The notes: a model not told the origin generated them from the letters alone. A stretch of DNA of 64,000 nt from Novosphingobium chloroacetimidivorans (GCF_014204535.1 NZ_JACHLR010000018.1:35126-99125); one strand, 5' to 3'; positions 48,199 through 58,003 are shown, counted from the stretch's first letter. Made by a program: numbers and translations.

Positions 48199-49751
48199 AT
48201 GGCCGCGGTATTCTGGTTCCTGGTCCCTCGGGGACACCACCGAACCCACCTTCGTCAATCCCGGGCGTCGCCAAGCGTTCGGGCTGGTGGATGCTGTGCG
48301 CACTTCTTCTCCTCGCCATTCCCACACTCTCGCATGCCAAGCCCGTAACCATCGGCTCAAAAAAGTTCACCGAGAGCGTGATCCTGGCCGAGATGGCGCG
48401 TCTCGCGCTGGAGCAGGCAAAGATCCCTGCCCAGCACCGTCGCGAGCTTGGCGGCAGCCGCATCCTCTACGACGCGGTCGAGGCGGGCGACATCTCAGCC
48501 TATCCCGAGTACACCGGCACGCTGCGGTTCGAGATCCTTGCCGACCGCAAGCTGCCGGACGACGCGGCGCTCGGCTCGGTGTTGGCGCGGCGGGGGCTGG
48601 CGCTGTCACGACCGCTCGGCTTCAGCGACGGCTATGCCCTGGCCATCCGCGCGGACACCGCCAGGCGCTACGGCATCGCCAGGCTCTCGGACCTGGCTCG
48701 CCATCCGGAGTTGACGGTCGCGGTCTCCAACGAGTTCGTCGACCGCGCCGACGGTTGGCGCGCCCTATCCGCAGCATACGGCCTGGGCGCGATCAAGGTG
48801 CGCGGGATCGACCACGACCTCGCCTATCGCGCGCTTTCCGGCGGACAGATCGACGTCACCGACGTCTACACCACCGACGCCGAGATCGCCGCCTACGACC
48901 TCGTGGTGCTGAAGGACGATCGCGCCTTCTTCCCGCGATACGACGCAGCCTTCCTCTATCGCCGCGACCTCGATCCGCGCGCAGTGGCAGTGTTGAACGG
49001 GCTTGCGGGGCGTCTGGACGAGGCGAAGATGCGCGAGCTCAACCGGAAAGTCCGCATCGACGGAATGAGCGAGACGGACGCCGCACGCGAGGCGCTCGGC
49101 CTGGCTGCGCAGGCCGGCCAGGAAGACAGCCGCTGGCGACGCCTGCTCGACCGCACGCGCGAGCACTTCGCGCTGGTCGCCGTGGCCCTCGGGCTGGCGC
49201 TGGTCATCGCCCTGCCGCTCGGGATCGCATCGGCGCGCCTGCCGAGGCTCGGATCGCTCGTGCTGCCGCTGACCGGGCTGCTCCAAACGATCCCCAGCCT
49301 CGCGCTGTTCGTCATGCTGATCCCGCTGCTCGGCATCGGCGCGGCACCGACGATCGCGGCGCTGTTCCTCTATTCGTTGCTGCCGATCGTCAGGAACACC
49401 CATGCCGGGCTGACCGGCATAGCACCGCCTCTTCTGGACAGCGCCGAGGCGCTCGGCCTGTCGCGCCGGACCCGCCTGCTGCGCATCGAACTGCCGCTTG
49501 CGTTGCCGACGATCCTTGCGGGTGTGCGTACCGCCGCGGTCATCGCGGTCGGCCTGGCGACGCTGGGCGCGATCATCGGCGCGGGTGGGTATGGCCAACC
49601 TATCCTCACCGGCATCCGTCTCGCCAACAACGGCCTGATCCTCGAAGGCGCGGTGCCCGCAGCCGTATTCGCGCTGGTGATCGAAGGGGCATTCCATCTG
49701 TTTGAGCGCGCCATCACGCCACGAGGGCTCAGGCCATCGGCGCGGCGCTGA
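48195..49751 (+). CDS. Osmoprotectant ABC transporter, substrate-binding protein fused to permease
   Basis: The 518-residue protein starts with a signal/anchor helix, then an OpuAC-type binding domain (about 45-310, with TIGSKKFTESVILAEM and the aspartate-rich VTDVYTTDAEIAAYDLVVLKDD), then a permease with five to six helices (about 325-505) containing the EAL-like loop SAEALGLSRRTRLLRIELPLA. It should take up a betaine- or choline-like solute. The fusion order, binding domain first, is the reverse of the well-known OpuABC fusions. The GTG start overlaps the ATPase stop as GTGA. Confidence 0.88.
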   Translation: MNGRGILVPGPSGTPPNPPSSIPGVAKRSGWWMLCALLLLAIPTLSHAKPVTIGSKKFTESVILAEMARLALEQAKIPAQHRRELGGSRILYDAVEAGDISAYPEYTGTLRFEILADRKLPDDAALGSVLARRGLALSRPLGFSDGYALAIRADTARRYGIARLSDLARHPELTVAVSNEFVDRADGWRALSAAYGLGAIKVRGIDHDLAYRALSGGQIDVTDVYTTDAEIAAYDLVVLKDDRAFFPRYDAAFLYRRDLDPRAVAVLNGLAGRLDEAKMRELNRKVRIDGMSETDAAREALGLAAQAGQEDSRWRRLLDRTREHFALVAVALGLALVIALPLGIASARLPRLGSLVLPLTGLLQTIPSLALFVMLIPLLGIGAAPTIAALFLYSLLPIVRNTHAGLTGIAPPLLDSAEALGLSRRTRLLRIELPLALPTILAGVRTAAVIAVGLATLGAIIGAGGYGQPILTGIRLANNGLILEGAVPAAVFALVIEGAFHLFERAITPRGLRPSARR

Positions 49752-49838
49752 TCGACACCACTGTCGATTACGGCCTTGGCGCGGCGCGCTCCAGCATCTA
49801 GCGTCGCGTTCAAACCAGCAACGAGGACGAGGAAGACC

Positions 49839-50285
49839 GTGGCAAAATTCACCCCCGAGCAGGCTGCAGACGTGCTGGCGATCAAGCAGGTCATCTATGA
49901 GTGGGGCGACGAGCTCGACATCAACAACGGCCTCCAGATCCTGCAACGCGACATCCTGGCGGATGACGTGCGCTACTTCGTCAACGGCGAGTGGCGGGAG
50001 GGCAAGGATGCGGTCGCGGCCTTCTACAACGGTCGCCGTGAACAGTTGGGCGCCAATGCCCCCGTCATGCGCCACATCATCACGTCCCTGCGCGTATCGT
50101 TCGAGAGCGCCGATCACGCCAAAATCGGCTATCTTCTGGTATTCTTCGCCAAGGCCGGCACGCCGCCGTTCGAAGGCTATTGCGATCCGCTGGCCGTCGC
50201 CGACGTGAAGATGGAATGCACCCGCGACGCCGCTGGCGAGTGGCGGATCTCGCTGTTCGACAGCGGGCAGATCTTCAAGCGCTGA
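49839..50285 (+). CDS. SnoaL/NTF2-like protein
   Basis: The 148-residue protein has the cone-shaped NTF2-like pattern: an N-terminal helix pair (FTPEQAADVLAIKQVIYEWGDELD), DDVRYFVNGEWREGKDAVAAFY and a run of four beta strands ending WRISLFDSGQIF. GTG 49839 is favoured by the GAGGAAG site just upstream; the longer frame from 49776 starts inside the intergenic region. Related proteins are isomerases, dehydratases or ring-hydroxylating dioxygenase small subunits, and no active-site residue allows a choice. It stands alone between the ABC genes and a REP element. Confidence 0.7.
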   Translation: MAKFTPEQAADVLAIKQVIYEWGDELDINNGLQILQRDILADDVRYFVNGEWREGKDAVAAFYNGRREQLGANAPVMRHIITSLRVSFESADHAKIGYLLVFFAKAGTPPFEGYCDPLAVADVKMECTRDAAGEWRISLFDSGQIFKR

Positions 50286-50298
50286 GCCCAATAATATC

Positions 50299-50393
50299 CG
50301 TCGCCCCCGCGAAAGCGGGGGCGACGCTTCTTGCGCCGCGCATTTGCTCCATGAAGAATAAGCGGGATTCCCGCCTTCGCGGGGATGACGACA
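50299..50393. repeat. REP-like double hairpin
   Basis: A perfect 12-base-pair hairpin (CGTCGCCCCCGC with a GAAA loop) is followed by a diverged second unit (GCGGGATTCCCGCCTTCGCG). It is the same family as at 26654 and 55245 and fills the gap before the M16 peptidase gene. Confidence 0.8.
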
Positions 50394-50465
50394 TGTAGAG
50401 GCTGGCGACCCACGTAGAGCAGGCAAGAGGCTGGCCCTGCCCGCCCAAGCTGCTACACCTTCCCC

Positions 50466-53378
50466 ATGCGTCACCTCACGACTGCGGCCCTGCCCGCTCT
50501 TGCCGCCGCCCTTGCCCTCTCGGCCTGCGCTCAGACCACCGCTTCTTCGCCGGCCAGCACCCCGCCTCCGGCAGCGCAAGCAGCGTTGCCCAAGGACCTC
50601 GTCGCCGCCGTCGACATTCCGTTCGAGAAGTTCACACTCGCGAACGGCCTCACCGTCATCGTCCATACCGACCGCAAGGCACCGGTGGTGGGCGTCACCA
50701 CCTACTACCGCGTCGGCTCCAAGCACGAGCCGCGCGGCAAGACCGGGTTCGCGCACCTTTACGAGCACTTGTTCTTCGGCGGTTCGGCGAACGTACCCAG
50801 CTTCGACATCCCGCTCGAAGCCGCAGGCTCCACGCCCACCAACGGCTCGACCTGGTACGACCGCACCAACTACGTCGAGACAGTACCCACCGGCGCGCTC
50901 CCGCTGGCGCTGTTCATGGAAGCCGACCGCATGGGGCACCTGCTGCCCGCAGTGACGCAGGACAAGCTCGATAAGCAGCGCGGCGTCGTCCAGAACGAGA
51001 AGCGCCAAGGCGACAACGAGCCGTACGGCCTGATGAGCTATGCCGTTGGCGAAGGCCTGTTCCCGGTCGGCCACCCCTATCGCCACGAGACGATCGGCTC
51101 GATGGCCGACCTCGATGCCGCGACGCTGGGCGACGTACGCAAGTGGTTTACGGACCACTACGGCCCCAACAACGTCGTCCTCGCGCTCAGCGGCGACATC
51201 GATGCGGCCACGGCACGGCCGATGGTGGAGAAGTACTTCGGCGCGATCCCGCGCGGGCCCGAAGTGCGCCCGGTGCAGGCCGCGCCGGTTACCCTCACCG
51301 CGCCAAGCTCGCGCGAGATGACCGACCGGGTGCCGGTCACCCGCATCACGCGCAATTGGAGCGGCCCCGGCCTGAACGATGCGGACGCGCCGGCGCTGGA
51401 GATCGGCCTGCACGTCCTGGGCGGACTTGCCAGTTCCCGGCTCGACAATGCGCTGGTCCGCGGCAAGGAAGTGGCCGTCTCCGTCACCGCCAGCGCGCAG
51501 ACGTTCGAGCAGGTCAGCTTCCTGCAAGCGACCATGGACGTGAAACCCGGCGTCGATCGCAAGCAGGCCGAAGCCGCCTTCGACCAGGTCATTGCCGATT
51601 ACGTGCAGCAAGGTCCCAACGAGGACGAGGTGCGCCGCGCTGTCATGAGCGTGATCAGCGGTGAGATCGGCGGCCTGGAAGTGGTCGGCGGCATGGGCGG
51701 CAAGGGTGCGACCCTGGCCGAAGGCGAACTCTACTCGAACGATCCGGCCAAGTACAAGCAGGACCTGGCGCGCATGGCCGCGCTGACCCCGGCCGACGTG
51801 CGCACCGCGCTGCAGCGCTGGCTCTCGCGTCCGGTCGTCTCCGTCGCCGTCGTGCCCGGCGAGCGCACCGAATCGGGGGAGACGAAGGGCGGCTGGGGTG
51901 ACGAGGACAGCACCAGGCCGCCACCGGCCGACCCCAAGGCCCCCGCCGCCAAGCTGCCGCCTGCACCCAAGCTCAGCGAGCCGCCGGTCGCGCCGATCGC
52001 GGACCTGGACTTCCCCACGGTGGAGCATGCCACCCTGTCGAACGGCATCCCGGTCGCGCTGGCCCGCCGGACCGCTATTCCCAAGGTGGCGCTCTCGATC
52101 GCCTTCGACGCGGGCTTCGCCGCCGATTCGCTCGATACGCCCGGCACCCAGGCGCTGATGCTCGCGGCGCTGGAGGAAGGCACGACCACGCGCGATGCGA
52201 CGGCCATCGCCGAGGAGCAGGAACGCCTCGGCGCTTCCATCAGCTCCGGCGGCAGCCAGGATCGCAGCAACGTGGGCCTGTCCGCGCTGACCGCCAATCT
52301 GGCGCCTTCGCTGGCGCTGCTGGCCGACGTGGTGCTGCATCCCGCCTTCCGCCCCGCCGACGTGGCGCGGGTGCGCAACCAGCAGCTCACCGCGCTGCAG
52401 CAGGTGCAGGCCTCGCCCCAGGCGCTGGCGCAGCGCACGCTCGACGGACTGGTCTACGGCGCACACCCCTATGCGCTGCCTTCCGATGGCCTCGGCACGC
52501 CCGCCGCGGTCGCTGCCTTGACGCCCGAGGCACTGCGCGCGGCCCATGCCAAGTGGCTGCGCCCCGACCTGGCGCGCATCACCGTGGTCGGCGACATCAC
52601 GATGGCCCAGCTCAAGCCCATGCTGGAGGCAACGTTCAGCGGCTGGAAGGCGCCGGCGGCCCCCGCGCCTCGCAAGGCACTCGATGCGCCACTCCCGGTA
52701 CAGCAGGCACGCATCGTGGTGCTGGACCGTCCCGCCTCGCCGCAGTCCTTCATCGCCGCCGGACGCGCGCTGCCGATCAAGGGCACGACGCAGGGGACCG
52801 AAGCGCTGAACCTTGCCAACGACGTGCTGGGCGGCGGTTTCCTCTCGCGCCTGAACGGCGACCTGCGCGAGGACAAGGGCTGGAGCTATGGCGTCTACAG
52901 CGCCGTCTCGCGCCCCGTCGGCCCACGCACGCTGCTGGTCAGCGCGCCGGTGCAGACCGACAAGACCGGTGCATCGGTGAAGGCGATCCTGGCCGACATG
53001 GCCGCCTTCCCCGCCAAGGCGCCGCCCACTCCGGTCGAGCTCCAGCGCGTCACCGAAGGCGCGATTCGCGGCATGCCCAACTCGTTCCAGACCAACGGCA
53101 GCGTGCTGCAGGCGATCGAGAACAACGAGCGGCTCGGCCGCCCCGACGATTATTACGAAACGCTCGCCAGCACCTATCGCACGATCGGCTCGCCGGCGAT
53201 CGAGGCAGCCGCGCGCCAGTACTTGCAGCCCGACGGCATGACGATCGTTATCGTCGGCGACCGCAAGGCCGTCGAGCCACAGCTCAAGGGCCTGCCGATG
53301 CCGATCGAATACCATGCCGCGCCGGCCCTCGCCGGTGAGAGCGCGGCCGCAACAGAAACGAAGGACACATCGCAATGA
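50466..53378 (+). CDS. M16 zinc peptidase, two-domain lipoprotein
   Basis: The 970-residue protein is of the pitrilysin type with two M16 halves. The first half has the zinc motif HLYEH (His97, Glu100, His101) followed by NEKRQGDNEPYG, where the third ligand glutamate is expected. The second half lacks HxxEH and should be structural. The N-terminus is a lipoprotein signal ending LSAC (Cys21), followed by a Ser/Pro/Ala-rich linker, so it is probably anchored in the periplasm. It likely degrades peptides. Its stop overlaps the next gene as ATGA. Confidence 0.93.
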   Translation: MRHLTTAALPALAAALALSACAQTTASSPASTPPPAAQAALPKDLVAAVDIPFEKFTLANGLTVIVHTDRKAPVVGVTTYYRVGSKHEPRGKTGFAHLYEHLFFGGSANVPSFDIPLEAAGSTPTNGSTWYDRTNYVETVPTGALPLALFMEADRMGHLLPAVTQDKLDKQRGVVQNEKRQGDNEPYGLMSYAVGEGLFPVGHPYRHETIGSMADLDAATLGDVRKWFTDHYGPNNVVLALSGDIDAATARPMVEKYFGAIPRGPEVRPVQAAPVTLTAPSSREMTDRVPVTRITRNWSGPGLNDADAPALEIGLHVLGGLASSRLDNALVRGKEVAVSVTASAQTFEQVSFLQATMDVKPGVDRKQAEAAFDQVIADYVQQGPNEDEVRRAVMSVISGEIGGLEVVGGMGGKGATLAEGELYSNDPAKYKQDLARMAALTPADVRTALQRWLSRPVVSVAVVPGERTESGETKGGWGDEDSTRPPPADPKAPAAKLPPAPKLSEPPVAPIADLDFPTVEHATLSNGIPVALARRTAIPKVALSIAFDAGFAADSLDTPGTQALMLAALEEGTTTRDATAIAEEQERLGASISSGGSQDRSNVGLSALTANLAPSLALLADVVLHPAFRPADVARVRNQQLTALQQVQASPQALAQRTLDGLVYGAHPYALPSDGLGTPAAVAALTPEALRAAHAKWLRPDLARITVVGDITMAQLKPMLEATFSGWKAPAAPAPRKALDAPLPVQQARIVVLDRPASPQSFIAAGRALPIKGTTQGTEALNLANDVLGGGFLSRLNGDLREDKGWSYGVYSAVSRPVGPRTLLVSAPVQTDKTGASVKAILADMAAFPAKAPPTPVELQRVTEGAIRGMPNSFQTNGSVLQAIENNERLGRPDDYYETLASTYRTIGSPAIEAAARQYLQPDGMTIVIVGDRKAVEPQLKGLPMPIEYHAAPALAGESAAATETKDTSQ

Positions 53379-53674
53379 GCGCCGCTGGAACCTGGGACAT
53401 CCGCATCAAGACGCCGATCGGCGACCAGACCGCGCGGCTTTCGGTCGTGCCCGACCACGTCGGCGGCTTCACCGGCACCGTCAGCGGCGATCCGGGATCG
53501 CTGGACATCGCCGGCAAGGTCGATGGCGATCGGCTTACCTGGACCATGAAGACCACCAAGCCGATGCCGCTGGATCTAGACTGCAATGCGCTGGTCCAGG
53601 GCGACACACTCGAAGGCGGGGTCAAGGCCGGCATGTTCGGCACCATGGCGCTGACCGGCACGCGAGTGGGTTGA
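53375..53674 (+). CDS. Small hypothetical protein coupled to the M16 peptidase
   Basis: The 99-residue protein has no signal peptide or membrane segment. It consists of predicted beta strands with repeated glycine-aspartate turns (SGDPGSLDIAGKVDGDRLTW, EGGVKAGMFGTMALTG), a pattern seen in small beta-sandwich or lipocalin-like proteins. The ATGA overlap with the peptidase gene implies matched expression. I cannot assign a function. Confidence 0.75.
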   Translation: MSAAGTWDIRIKTPIGDQTARLSVVPDHVGGFTGTVSGDPGSLDIAGKVDGDRLTWTMKTTKPMPLDLDCNALVQGDTLEGGVKAGMFGTMALTGTRVG

Positions 53675-53804
53675 TAATCGGCCCGGCTGGCCGCTTTCCC
53701 TTGCTTGCGGGTTGCCAAAGGCCGGCACCTCTGGTAGCCGCGCGCCGTTGTCGCCAGTCCTGTTCGGGACTCAAGCGGCGTTCGTCTTTTGGATTTCATG
53801 GGTT

Positions 53805-53828
53805 GTCCCGCCACAGGCAGTGCGGGAC
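53805..53828 (+). promoter_or_regulatory. Hairpin in the leader of rpsU
   Basis: GTCCCGC and GCGGGAC form a perfect seven-base-pair stem around a ten-base loop, 36 bases before the rpsU start. No T-run follows, so a leader structure is as likely as a terminator of the upstream operon. Its role is not known. Confidence 0.35.
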
Positions 53829-53863
53829 GGCCTCGTTTCGCATTTTGTGAGGTTAGTCGGTTT

Positions 53864-54070
53864 ATGCAAATTCTCGTACGGGACAACAACGTCGATCAGG
53901 CCCTTCGCGCGCTCAAGAAGAAGCTGCAGCGCGAAGGCGTGTACCGTGAGATGAAGCTGCGCCGTCACTACGAGAAGCCGTCCGAGAAGCGCGCTCGCGA
54001 AAAGGCTGCCGCCGTTCGCCGCGCCCGCAAGCTGGAGCGCAAGCGCCTGGAGCGTGACGGCGCGAAGTAG
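53864..54070 (+). CDS. rpsU: 30S ribosomal protein S21
   Basis: The 68-residue basic protein begins [20 protein letters not shown] and ends in an Arg/Lys-rich helix, which is the standard alphaproteobacterial S21. It helps the 30S subunit bind the start region of messenger RNA. The start ATG 53864 gives the usual length; the longer open frame upstream is not coding. A GC-rich hairpin at 54087-54109 follows. Confidence 0.97.
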   Translation: MQILVRDNNVDQALRALKKKLQREGVYREMKLRRHYEKPSEKRAREKAAAVRRARKLERKRLERDGAK

Positions 54071-54086
54071 GATTTGCGCGGTTTTC

Positions 54087-54109
54087 GCGGGAGGCATCCG
54101 GCTTCCCGC
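54087..54109 (+). terminator. Hairpin after rpsU
   Basis: GCGGGAGGC and GCTTCCCGC pair over nine bases (one G-T) with an ATCCG loop, 17 bases after the rpsU stop. Only two T residues follow, so termination would be weak or factor-assisted. Confidence 0.5.
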
Positions 54110-54242
54110 TTGATGACCGCACTGTCCTGAGCCATGAGGGCGCGGAGGCGATCCGCGCCCTTTGCACATCGCCTTCCCCTTCGTATTCAGATACTTCGTA
54201 TTCAGCCCCATCGCGTTCACTTGTACGAGGCCCCAAGCTCCC

Positions 54243-54809
54243 ATGACCGAGATCACCCGCGTCCCGCTCCAGCCGATCGCCCGTGGCAGCCTCACCAAGC
54301 TGTGGATCGGCATTGCCGCTGTTGCGCTGCTCGCCGGTGGCGTCGCCTGGGCGGCCATGCCCGCGTCGGTCGATGTGGACACGATCAAGGCCGGTTCCGG
54401 CGAATCGCCCACGCGCGAAGACGTGGCCCTGGTGAACTACAAGGGCACCCTGCCCGACGGTAAGGTCTTCGACGAGGGCAAGCAGGCCGTGCTGCCGCTG
54501 GCCGAAGTCGTCCCCGGCTTCACCAAGGCGCTGGAGCAGATGCAGCGCGGCGGCAAATACAAGGTCCATATCCCCAGCGAGCTGGCCTACGGCGAGAAGG
54601 GTGCAGGCCCCATCCCGGCGAACACCGACCTGGACTTCGAGATCGAGCTGCTGGACTTCAAGAGCCGCGCCGAGATCGAGCAGCAGCAGCGCATCATGCA
54701 ACAGCTGCAGCAGATGCAGGGCGCGGGCGGCATGCCGGGCGCTGGCATTCCTGGCGCCCCCGCCGGTGCTCCTGGCGCCGCTCCGCAGGGCGTGCCGCCG
54801 ACTCAGTAA
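54243..54809 (+). CDS. FKBP-type peptidyl-prolyl isomerase, membrane-anchored
   Basis: The 188-residue protein has an N-terminal membrane anchor (about 17-37) and one FKBP domain (about 55-140) with VALVNYKGTLPDGKVFDE, VVPGFTKALEQMQRGGKYKVHIP and YGEKGAGPIPANTDLDFEIELL. The domain faces the periplasm and speeds proline isomerisation during folding. A Gln-rich helix and a Gly/Pro/Ala-rich tail follow. ATG 54243 is chosen; an upstream TTG at 54162 lies in a region without coding character. Confidence 0.92.
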   Translation: MTEITRVPLQPIARGSLTKLWIGIAAVALLAGGVAWAAMPASVDVDTIKAGSGESPTREDVALVNYKGTLPDGKVFDEGKQAVLPLAEVVPGFTKALEQMQRGGKYKVHIPSELAYGEKGAGPIPANTDLDFEIELLDFKSRAEIEQQQRIMQQLQQMQGAGGMPGAGIPGAPAGAPGAAPQGVPPTQ

Positions 54810-54860
54810 GTGTGGGCGGCGGCAGGCACACACCCGCACGCCATGCTTGAGGCTTTCGGA

Positions 54861-54893
54861 GGCGGGTGCTAGCTGCCCGCCTTCACGCTTTTT
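54861..54893 (+). terminator. Probable terminator after the FKBP gene
   Basis: GGCGGG and CCCGCC (plus two wobble pairs) form a stem around CTAGC, followed six bases later by CTTTTT. The gap between stem and T-run is larger than ideal. Confidence 0.45.
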
Positions 54894-54911
54894 CAGACAT
54901 GAGGACGAACC

Positions 54912-55214
54912 ATGTCCGTCGATACCGCAACCGTGGCGAAGATCGCCTCGCTCGCCCGCATCAAGCTCGGCGCCGCCGAAGTCGAAGCGATGGTGCCTGA
55001 GCTGAACGGCATCCTCGCCTGGGTCGAGCAGCTGGGCGAAGTCGACGTGACCGGCGTCGAGCCGATGACCGCCGTCATCCCCAACACGCTGCGCCTGCGC
55101 GACGATGTGATCGACGCCGACCCGCTCACCGGCGGCGGCATCCGCGACAAGGTCCTCGCCAATGCGCCTGCAGCGGAGCATGGTTTCTACGGCGTGCCCA
55201 AGGTGATCGAGTGA
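54912..55214 (+). CDS. gatC: Asp-tRNA(Asn)/Glu-tRNA(Gln) amidotransferase subunit C
   Basis: The 100-residue protein has the GatC pattern: [34 protein letters not shown] and [12 protein letters not shown]. It braces the GatA-GatB complex that turns misacylated Glu-tRNA(Gln) (and Asp-tRNA(Asn)) into Gln-tRNA(Gln). GAGGACG precedes the ATG. gatA follows after a 142-base gap filled by a REP element. Confidence 0.96.
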   Translation: MSVDTATVAKIASLARIKLGAAEVEAMVPELNGILAWVEQLGEVDVTGVEPMTAVIPNTLRLRDDVIDADPLTGGGIRDKVLANAPAAEHGFYGVPKVIE

Positions 55215-55244
55215 GCGCGCCAATCCGCCTGACTTCGAACCCAA

Positions 55245-55337
55245 TCCTCGTCGTTCCCGCGAAGGCGGAGACCCCCCTTCTGTTCTGCAACGTTGAAAAG
55301 GCAAGCGGAACCCCTGCCTTCGCGGGGGCGACGAAGA
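55245..55337. repeat. REP-like element between gatC and gatA
   Basis: TCCTCGTCGTTCCCGCGAAG and a near-complementary CTTCGCGGGGGCGACGA form inverted ends of a 93-base element, same family as at 26654 and 50299. It divides two genes that normally sit close together. Confidence 0.8.
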
Positions 55338-55356
55338 GTTTAAAGGGCGACCTGAC

Positions 55357-56844
55357 ATGACCGACTTAACCGACCTTGGCGTCGCCGCCATCCGCTCGGG
55401 CGTGGCCTCGGGCGAGTTCACCGCCGTGGAAGTGGCCGAAGCCTTCAACGCCAACGTCGCCGCTGCGCAGGACGCGCTCAACGCCTTCATCGTCGCCACG
55501 CCGGAAAAGGCGATCGAAGCCGCACAAGCCGTCGACGCCATGCGCGCCAGGGGCGAGCCGCTGGGCAAGATGGGCGGCGTGCCGATCGGCATGAAGGACC
55601 TGTTCGCCACCGCCGGCGTCCAGACCACCGCCGCCAGCCACATGCTCGAAGGCTTCGTGCCGCAGTACGAGAGCACCGTCAGCGCCAAGCTGTGGGAAGC
55701 AGGCGCCGGCATGCTCGGCAAGCTCAACCTCGACCAGTTCGCGATGGGCTCGTCGAACGAGACCAGCTTTTTCGGCAACGTCGTGAGCCCCTGGAAGCGC
55801 AACGACGGCGGGAATGCCGCGCTCGCTCCGGGCGGCTCCTCGGGCGGTTCCTCCGCCGCGATCGCCGCGCGCCTGTGCCCGGCTGCGACCGGCACCGACA
55901 CCGGTGGCTCGATCCGCCAGCCGGCCGCATTCACCGGCATAACCGGCATCAAGCCGACCTATGGCCGCTGCTCGCGCTGGGGCGTCGTCGCCTTCGCCAG
56001 CTCGCTCGATCAGGCCGGTCCGATGGCCCGCGATGTCACCGATTGCGCGATCATGCTCGAAGCCATGGCCGGGTTCGATCCCAAGGATTCGACCAGCCTC
56101 GACCTGCCCGTGCCCGAATGGGAGGCCGGCCTTAACGCCGACCTCACCGGCAAGACCGTCGGTATCCCGCGCGAGTACCGCATGGACGGCATGGACGCCG
56201 ACGTCCTGAAGTCGTGGGAAGACGGGATCGCCTGGCTCAAGGATGCCGGCGCCAAGATCGTCGACATCTCGCTGCCGCACACCAGGTATGCGCTTCCGGC
56301 CTACTACATCATCGCGCCCGCGGAGGCTTCATCCAACCTCGCCCGCTACGATGGCGTGCGCTACGGCTTGCGCGACTTGCCCGAGGGCGCGGGCCTGCAG
56401 GATATGTACGCCGCCACGCGGGAGGCTGGCTTCGGCGCCGAAGTGAAGCGCCGCATCCTGATCGGCACCTATGTGCTCTCGGCCGGCTACTACGACGCCT
56501 ACTACACGCAGGCGCAGAAGGTTCGCACCCTGATCGCGCGCGACTTCGAGGCTGCCTTCGAGCAGTGCGACGTGATCGTGGCACCCACCGCACCATCCGC
56601 AGCCTTCGCGCTCGGTGAGAACATCGACGATCCATTGTCGATGTACCTCAACGACGTGTTCGCCGTCCCCGCGAGCCTTGCCGGCCTGCCCGCGATGTCG
56701 GTGCCGGCGGGTCTCAACCGCGAGGGCCTGCCGCTCGGCCTGCAGGTCATCGGCCGGGCTTTCGACGAGCAAGGCGTGCTGAACGCCGGTCTTGCGATCG
56801 AACAGCGGGCTGGCTTCACGGCGCGTCCGGCAAAGTGGTGGTAA
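55357..56844 (+). CDS. gatA: Asp/Glu-tRNA amidotransferase subunit A
   Basis: The 495-residue amidase releases ammonia from glutamine for transamidation. The amidase signature [17 protein letters not shown] and [11 protein letters not shown] supply the Ser-cisSer residues, and the catalytic lysine is in [30 protein letters not shown] is typical for GatA. Length is standard. It is followed by an unrelated acyltransferase gene, with gatB further on. Confidence 0.97.
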   Translation: MTDLTDLGVAAIRSGVASGEFTAVEVAEAFNANVAAAQDALNAFIVATPEKAIEAAQAVDAMRARGEPLGKMGGVPIGMKDLFATAGVQTTAASHMLEGFVPQYESTVSAKLWEAGAGMLGKLNLDQFAMGSSNETSFFGNVVSPWKRNDGGNAALAPGGSSGGSSAAIAARLCPAATGTDTGGSIRQPAAFTGITGIKPTYGRCSRWGVVAFASSLDQAGPMARDVTDCAIMLEAMAGFDPKDSTSLDLPVPEWEAGLNADLTGKTVGIPREYRMDGMDADVLKSWEDGIAWLKDAGAKIVDISLPHTRYALPAYYIIAPAEASSNLARYDGVRYGLRDLPEGAGLQDMYAATREAGFGAEVKRRILIGTYVLSAGYYDAYYTQAQKVRTLIARDFEAAFEQCDVIVAPTAPSAAFALGENIDDPLSMYLNDVFAVPASLAGLPAMSVPAGLNREGLPLGLQVIGRAFDEQGVLNAGLAIEQRAGFTARPAKWW

Positions 56845-56980
56845 GCGCAAGCTGACGCCTGCGACTGCTGACCCAGTCCAAGTCCGCCACCACACGCCCA
56901 TACCGAGGAACATCCGCAACGGATGCAAGTAATCGGTGGCGACGTTTACACCTCGTGTGTGCCCGAATACTCTTGCACCC

Positions 56981-57997
56981 ATGCAGAGTGCCCGTGTCGA
57001 CTGGCTGGACGTAGCGCGTGGTATCGGCATCGTGCTGGTGGTCGGCGGCCACGCCGAGCGCGGCGTGATCGCCGCTTCGATGAGCGGCCCGCCTCGCTTC
57101 GGTGTGGGCGACCTTGCGCTCTACACGTTCCACATGCCTCTGTTCATGCTGCTGGCGGGGATCAACGTGCCCGCGTCGCTGAGCAAGGGCACTCGCCCGT
57201 TCCTGCAGGCCAAGCTCTGGACGGTGGCCTACCCTTATGTCTTGTGGTCGCTGATCCAGGGTACGCTGCTGATCGCGCTCTCGGGCATGACCAACACGCA
57301 GGCCCGCTGGACCGATCTCGCCGCGATCGCCTGGCAGCCCCTCTCCCCGTTCTGGTTCCTCTACGCGCTGTTTGCGTTCATGGTACTGACCGCCCTGGTG
57401 CGCAGCGCCGCTGTGCTCGTCGCGCTGGCACTCGGCGCTCTGTGGATCAGCGGGCTGATGGAGCGCGAGAGCCTGCTGCACCAGATGGCGTACATGCTGC
57501 CCTTCTTCGTCATCGGCATGCTCGGTTCCCGACGGATCAAGGCACTCTCCTTGCCGTGGCCGGCCGGGCTGGCGCTTGCCGGCGTGTGGTTGGTAGCATT
57601 CCAGATCGTGCCGAGAACCGACACCATGCCTTACCTTACGCCCTGGTCGTTTCCGGCGGCGCTGGCGGGCATCGGCGTGGTCTTTGCCATGGCGCAGGCA
57701 ATCGGCGGTGCGGCCAAGGGCGTCCTTGTTGCCCTGGGGGAGGCGTCGATGAGCATCTACGTCATGCATATCCCGGCCAACGCCGGCGCGCGCATCGCCT
57801 TGATGAAGCTGGACCTGCCTTTGCCGCAGTGGGCACTTATCTGTGCTTGCGCGACAATCGGCGTGCTGGGTCCCTTCGCCGTGCACCATGCGCTCCGCTC
57901 GCTGGGTCTGCTGCCTGTGTTCGGGCTGGCGCGACCGGCGAGTAACAGACCTGATCAGGGCATCGGCGCGACCCCGCCCCAAGCGCTGCAGCACTAA
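56981..57997 (+). CDS. Acyltransferase family 3 membrane protein
   Basis: The 338-residue protein has about ten membrane helices and the family opening DWLDVARGIGIVLVVGGH, with the conserved catalytic-type histidine at the end of helix 1, then FHMPLFMLLAGI. Such proteins O-acylate sugars, peptidoglycan or exopolysaccharide. It resembles the shorter bacterial OafA/WecH group without a C-terminal SGNH domain. ATG 56981 fits the family; an upstream GTG (56936) adds 15 unsupported residues. It is placed between gatA and gatB on the same strand, with no functional link evident. Confidence 0.85.
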   Translation: MQSARVDWLDVARGIGIVLVVGGHAERGVIAASMSGPPRFGVGDLALYTFHMPLFMLLAGINVPASLSKGTRPFLQAKLWTVAYPYVLWSLIQGTLLIALSGMTNTQARWTDLAAIAWQPLSPFWFLYALFAFMVLTALVRSAAVLVALALGALWISGLMERESLLHQMAYMLPFFVIGMLGSRRIKALSLPWPAGLALAGVWLVAFQIVPRTDTMPYLTPWSFPAALAGIGVVFAMAQAIGGAAKGVLVALGEASMSIYVMHIPANAGARIALMKLDLPLPQWALICACATIGVLGPFAVHHALRSLGLLPVFGLARPASNRPDQGIGATPPQALQH

Positions 57998-58003
57998 TCC
58001 ACC

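Noticed and set aside
48765..53375. A 1536-codon open frame on the minus strand
   Set aside because: It lies exactly opposite the M16 peptidase, the NTF2-like gene and part of the ABC permease, all of which have clear motifs. Its translation is rich in Arg/Gly/His with no domain, as expected for the antisense frame of high-GC genes.
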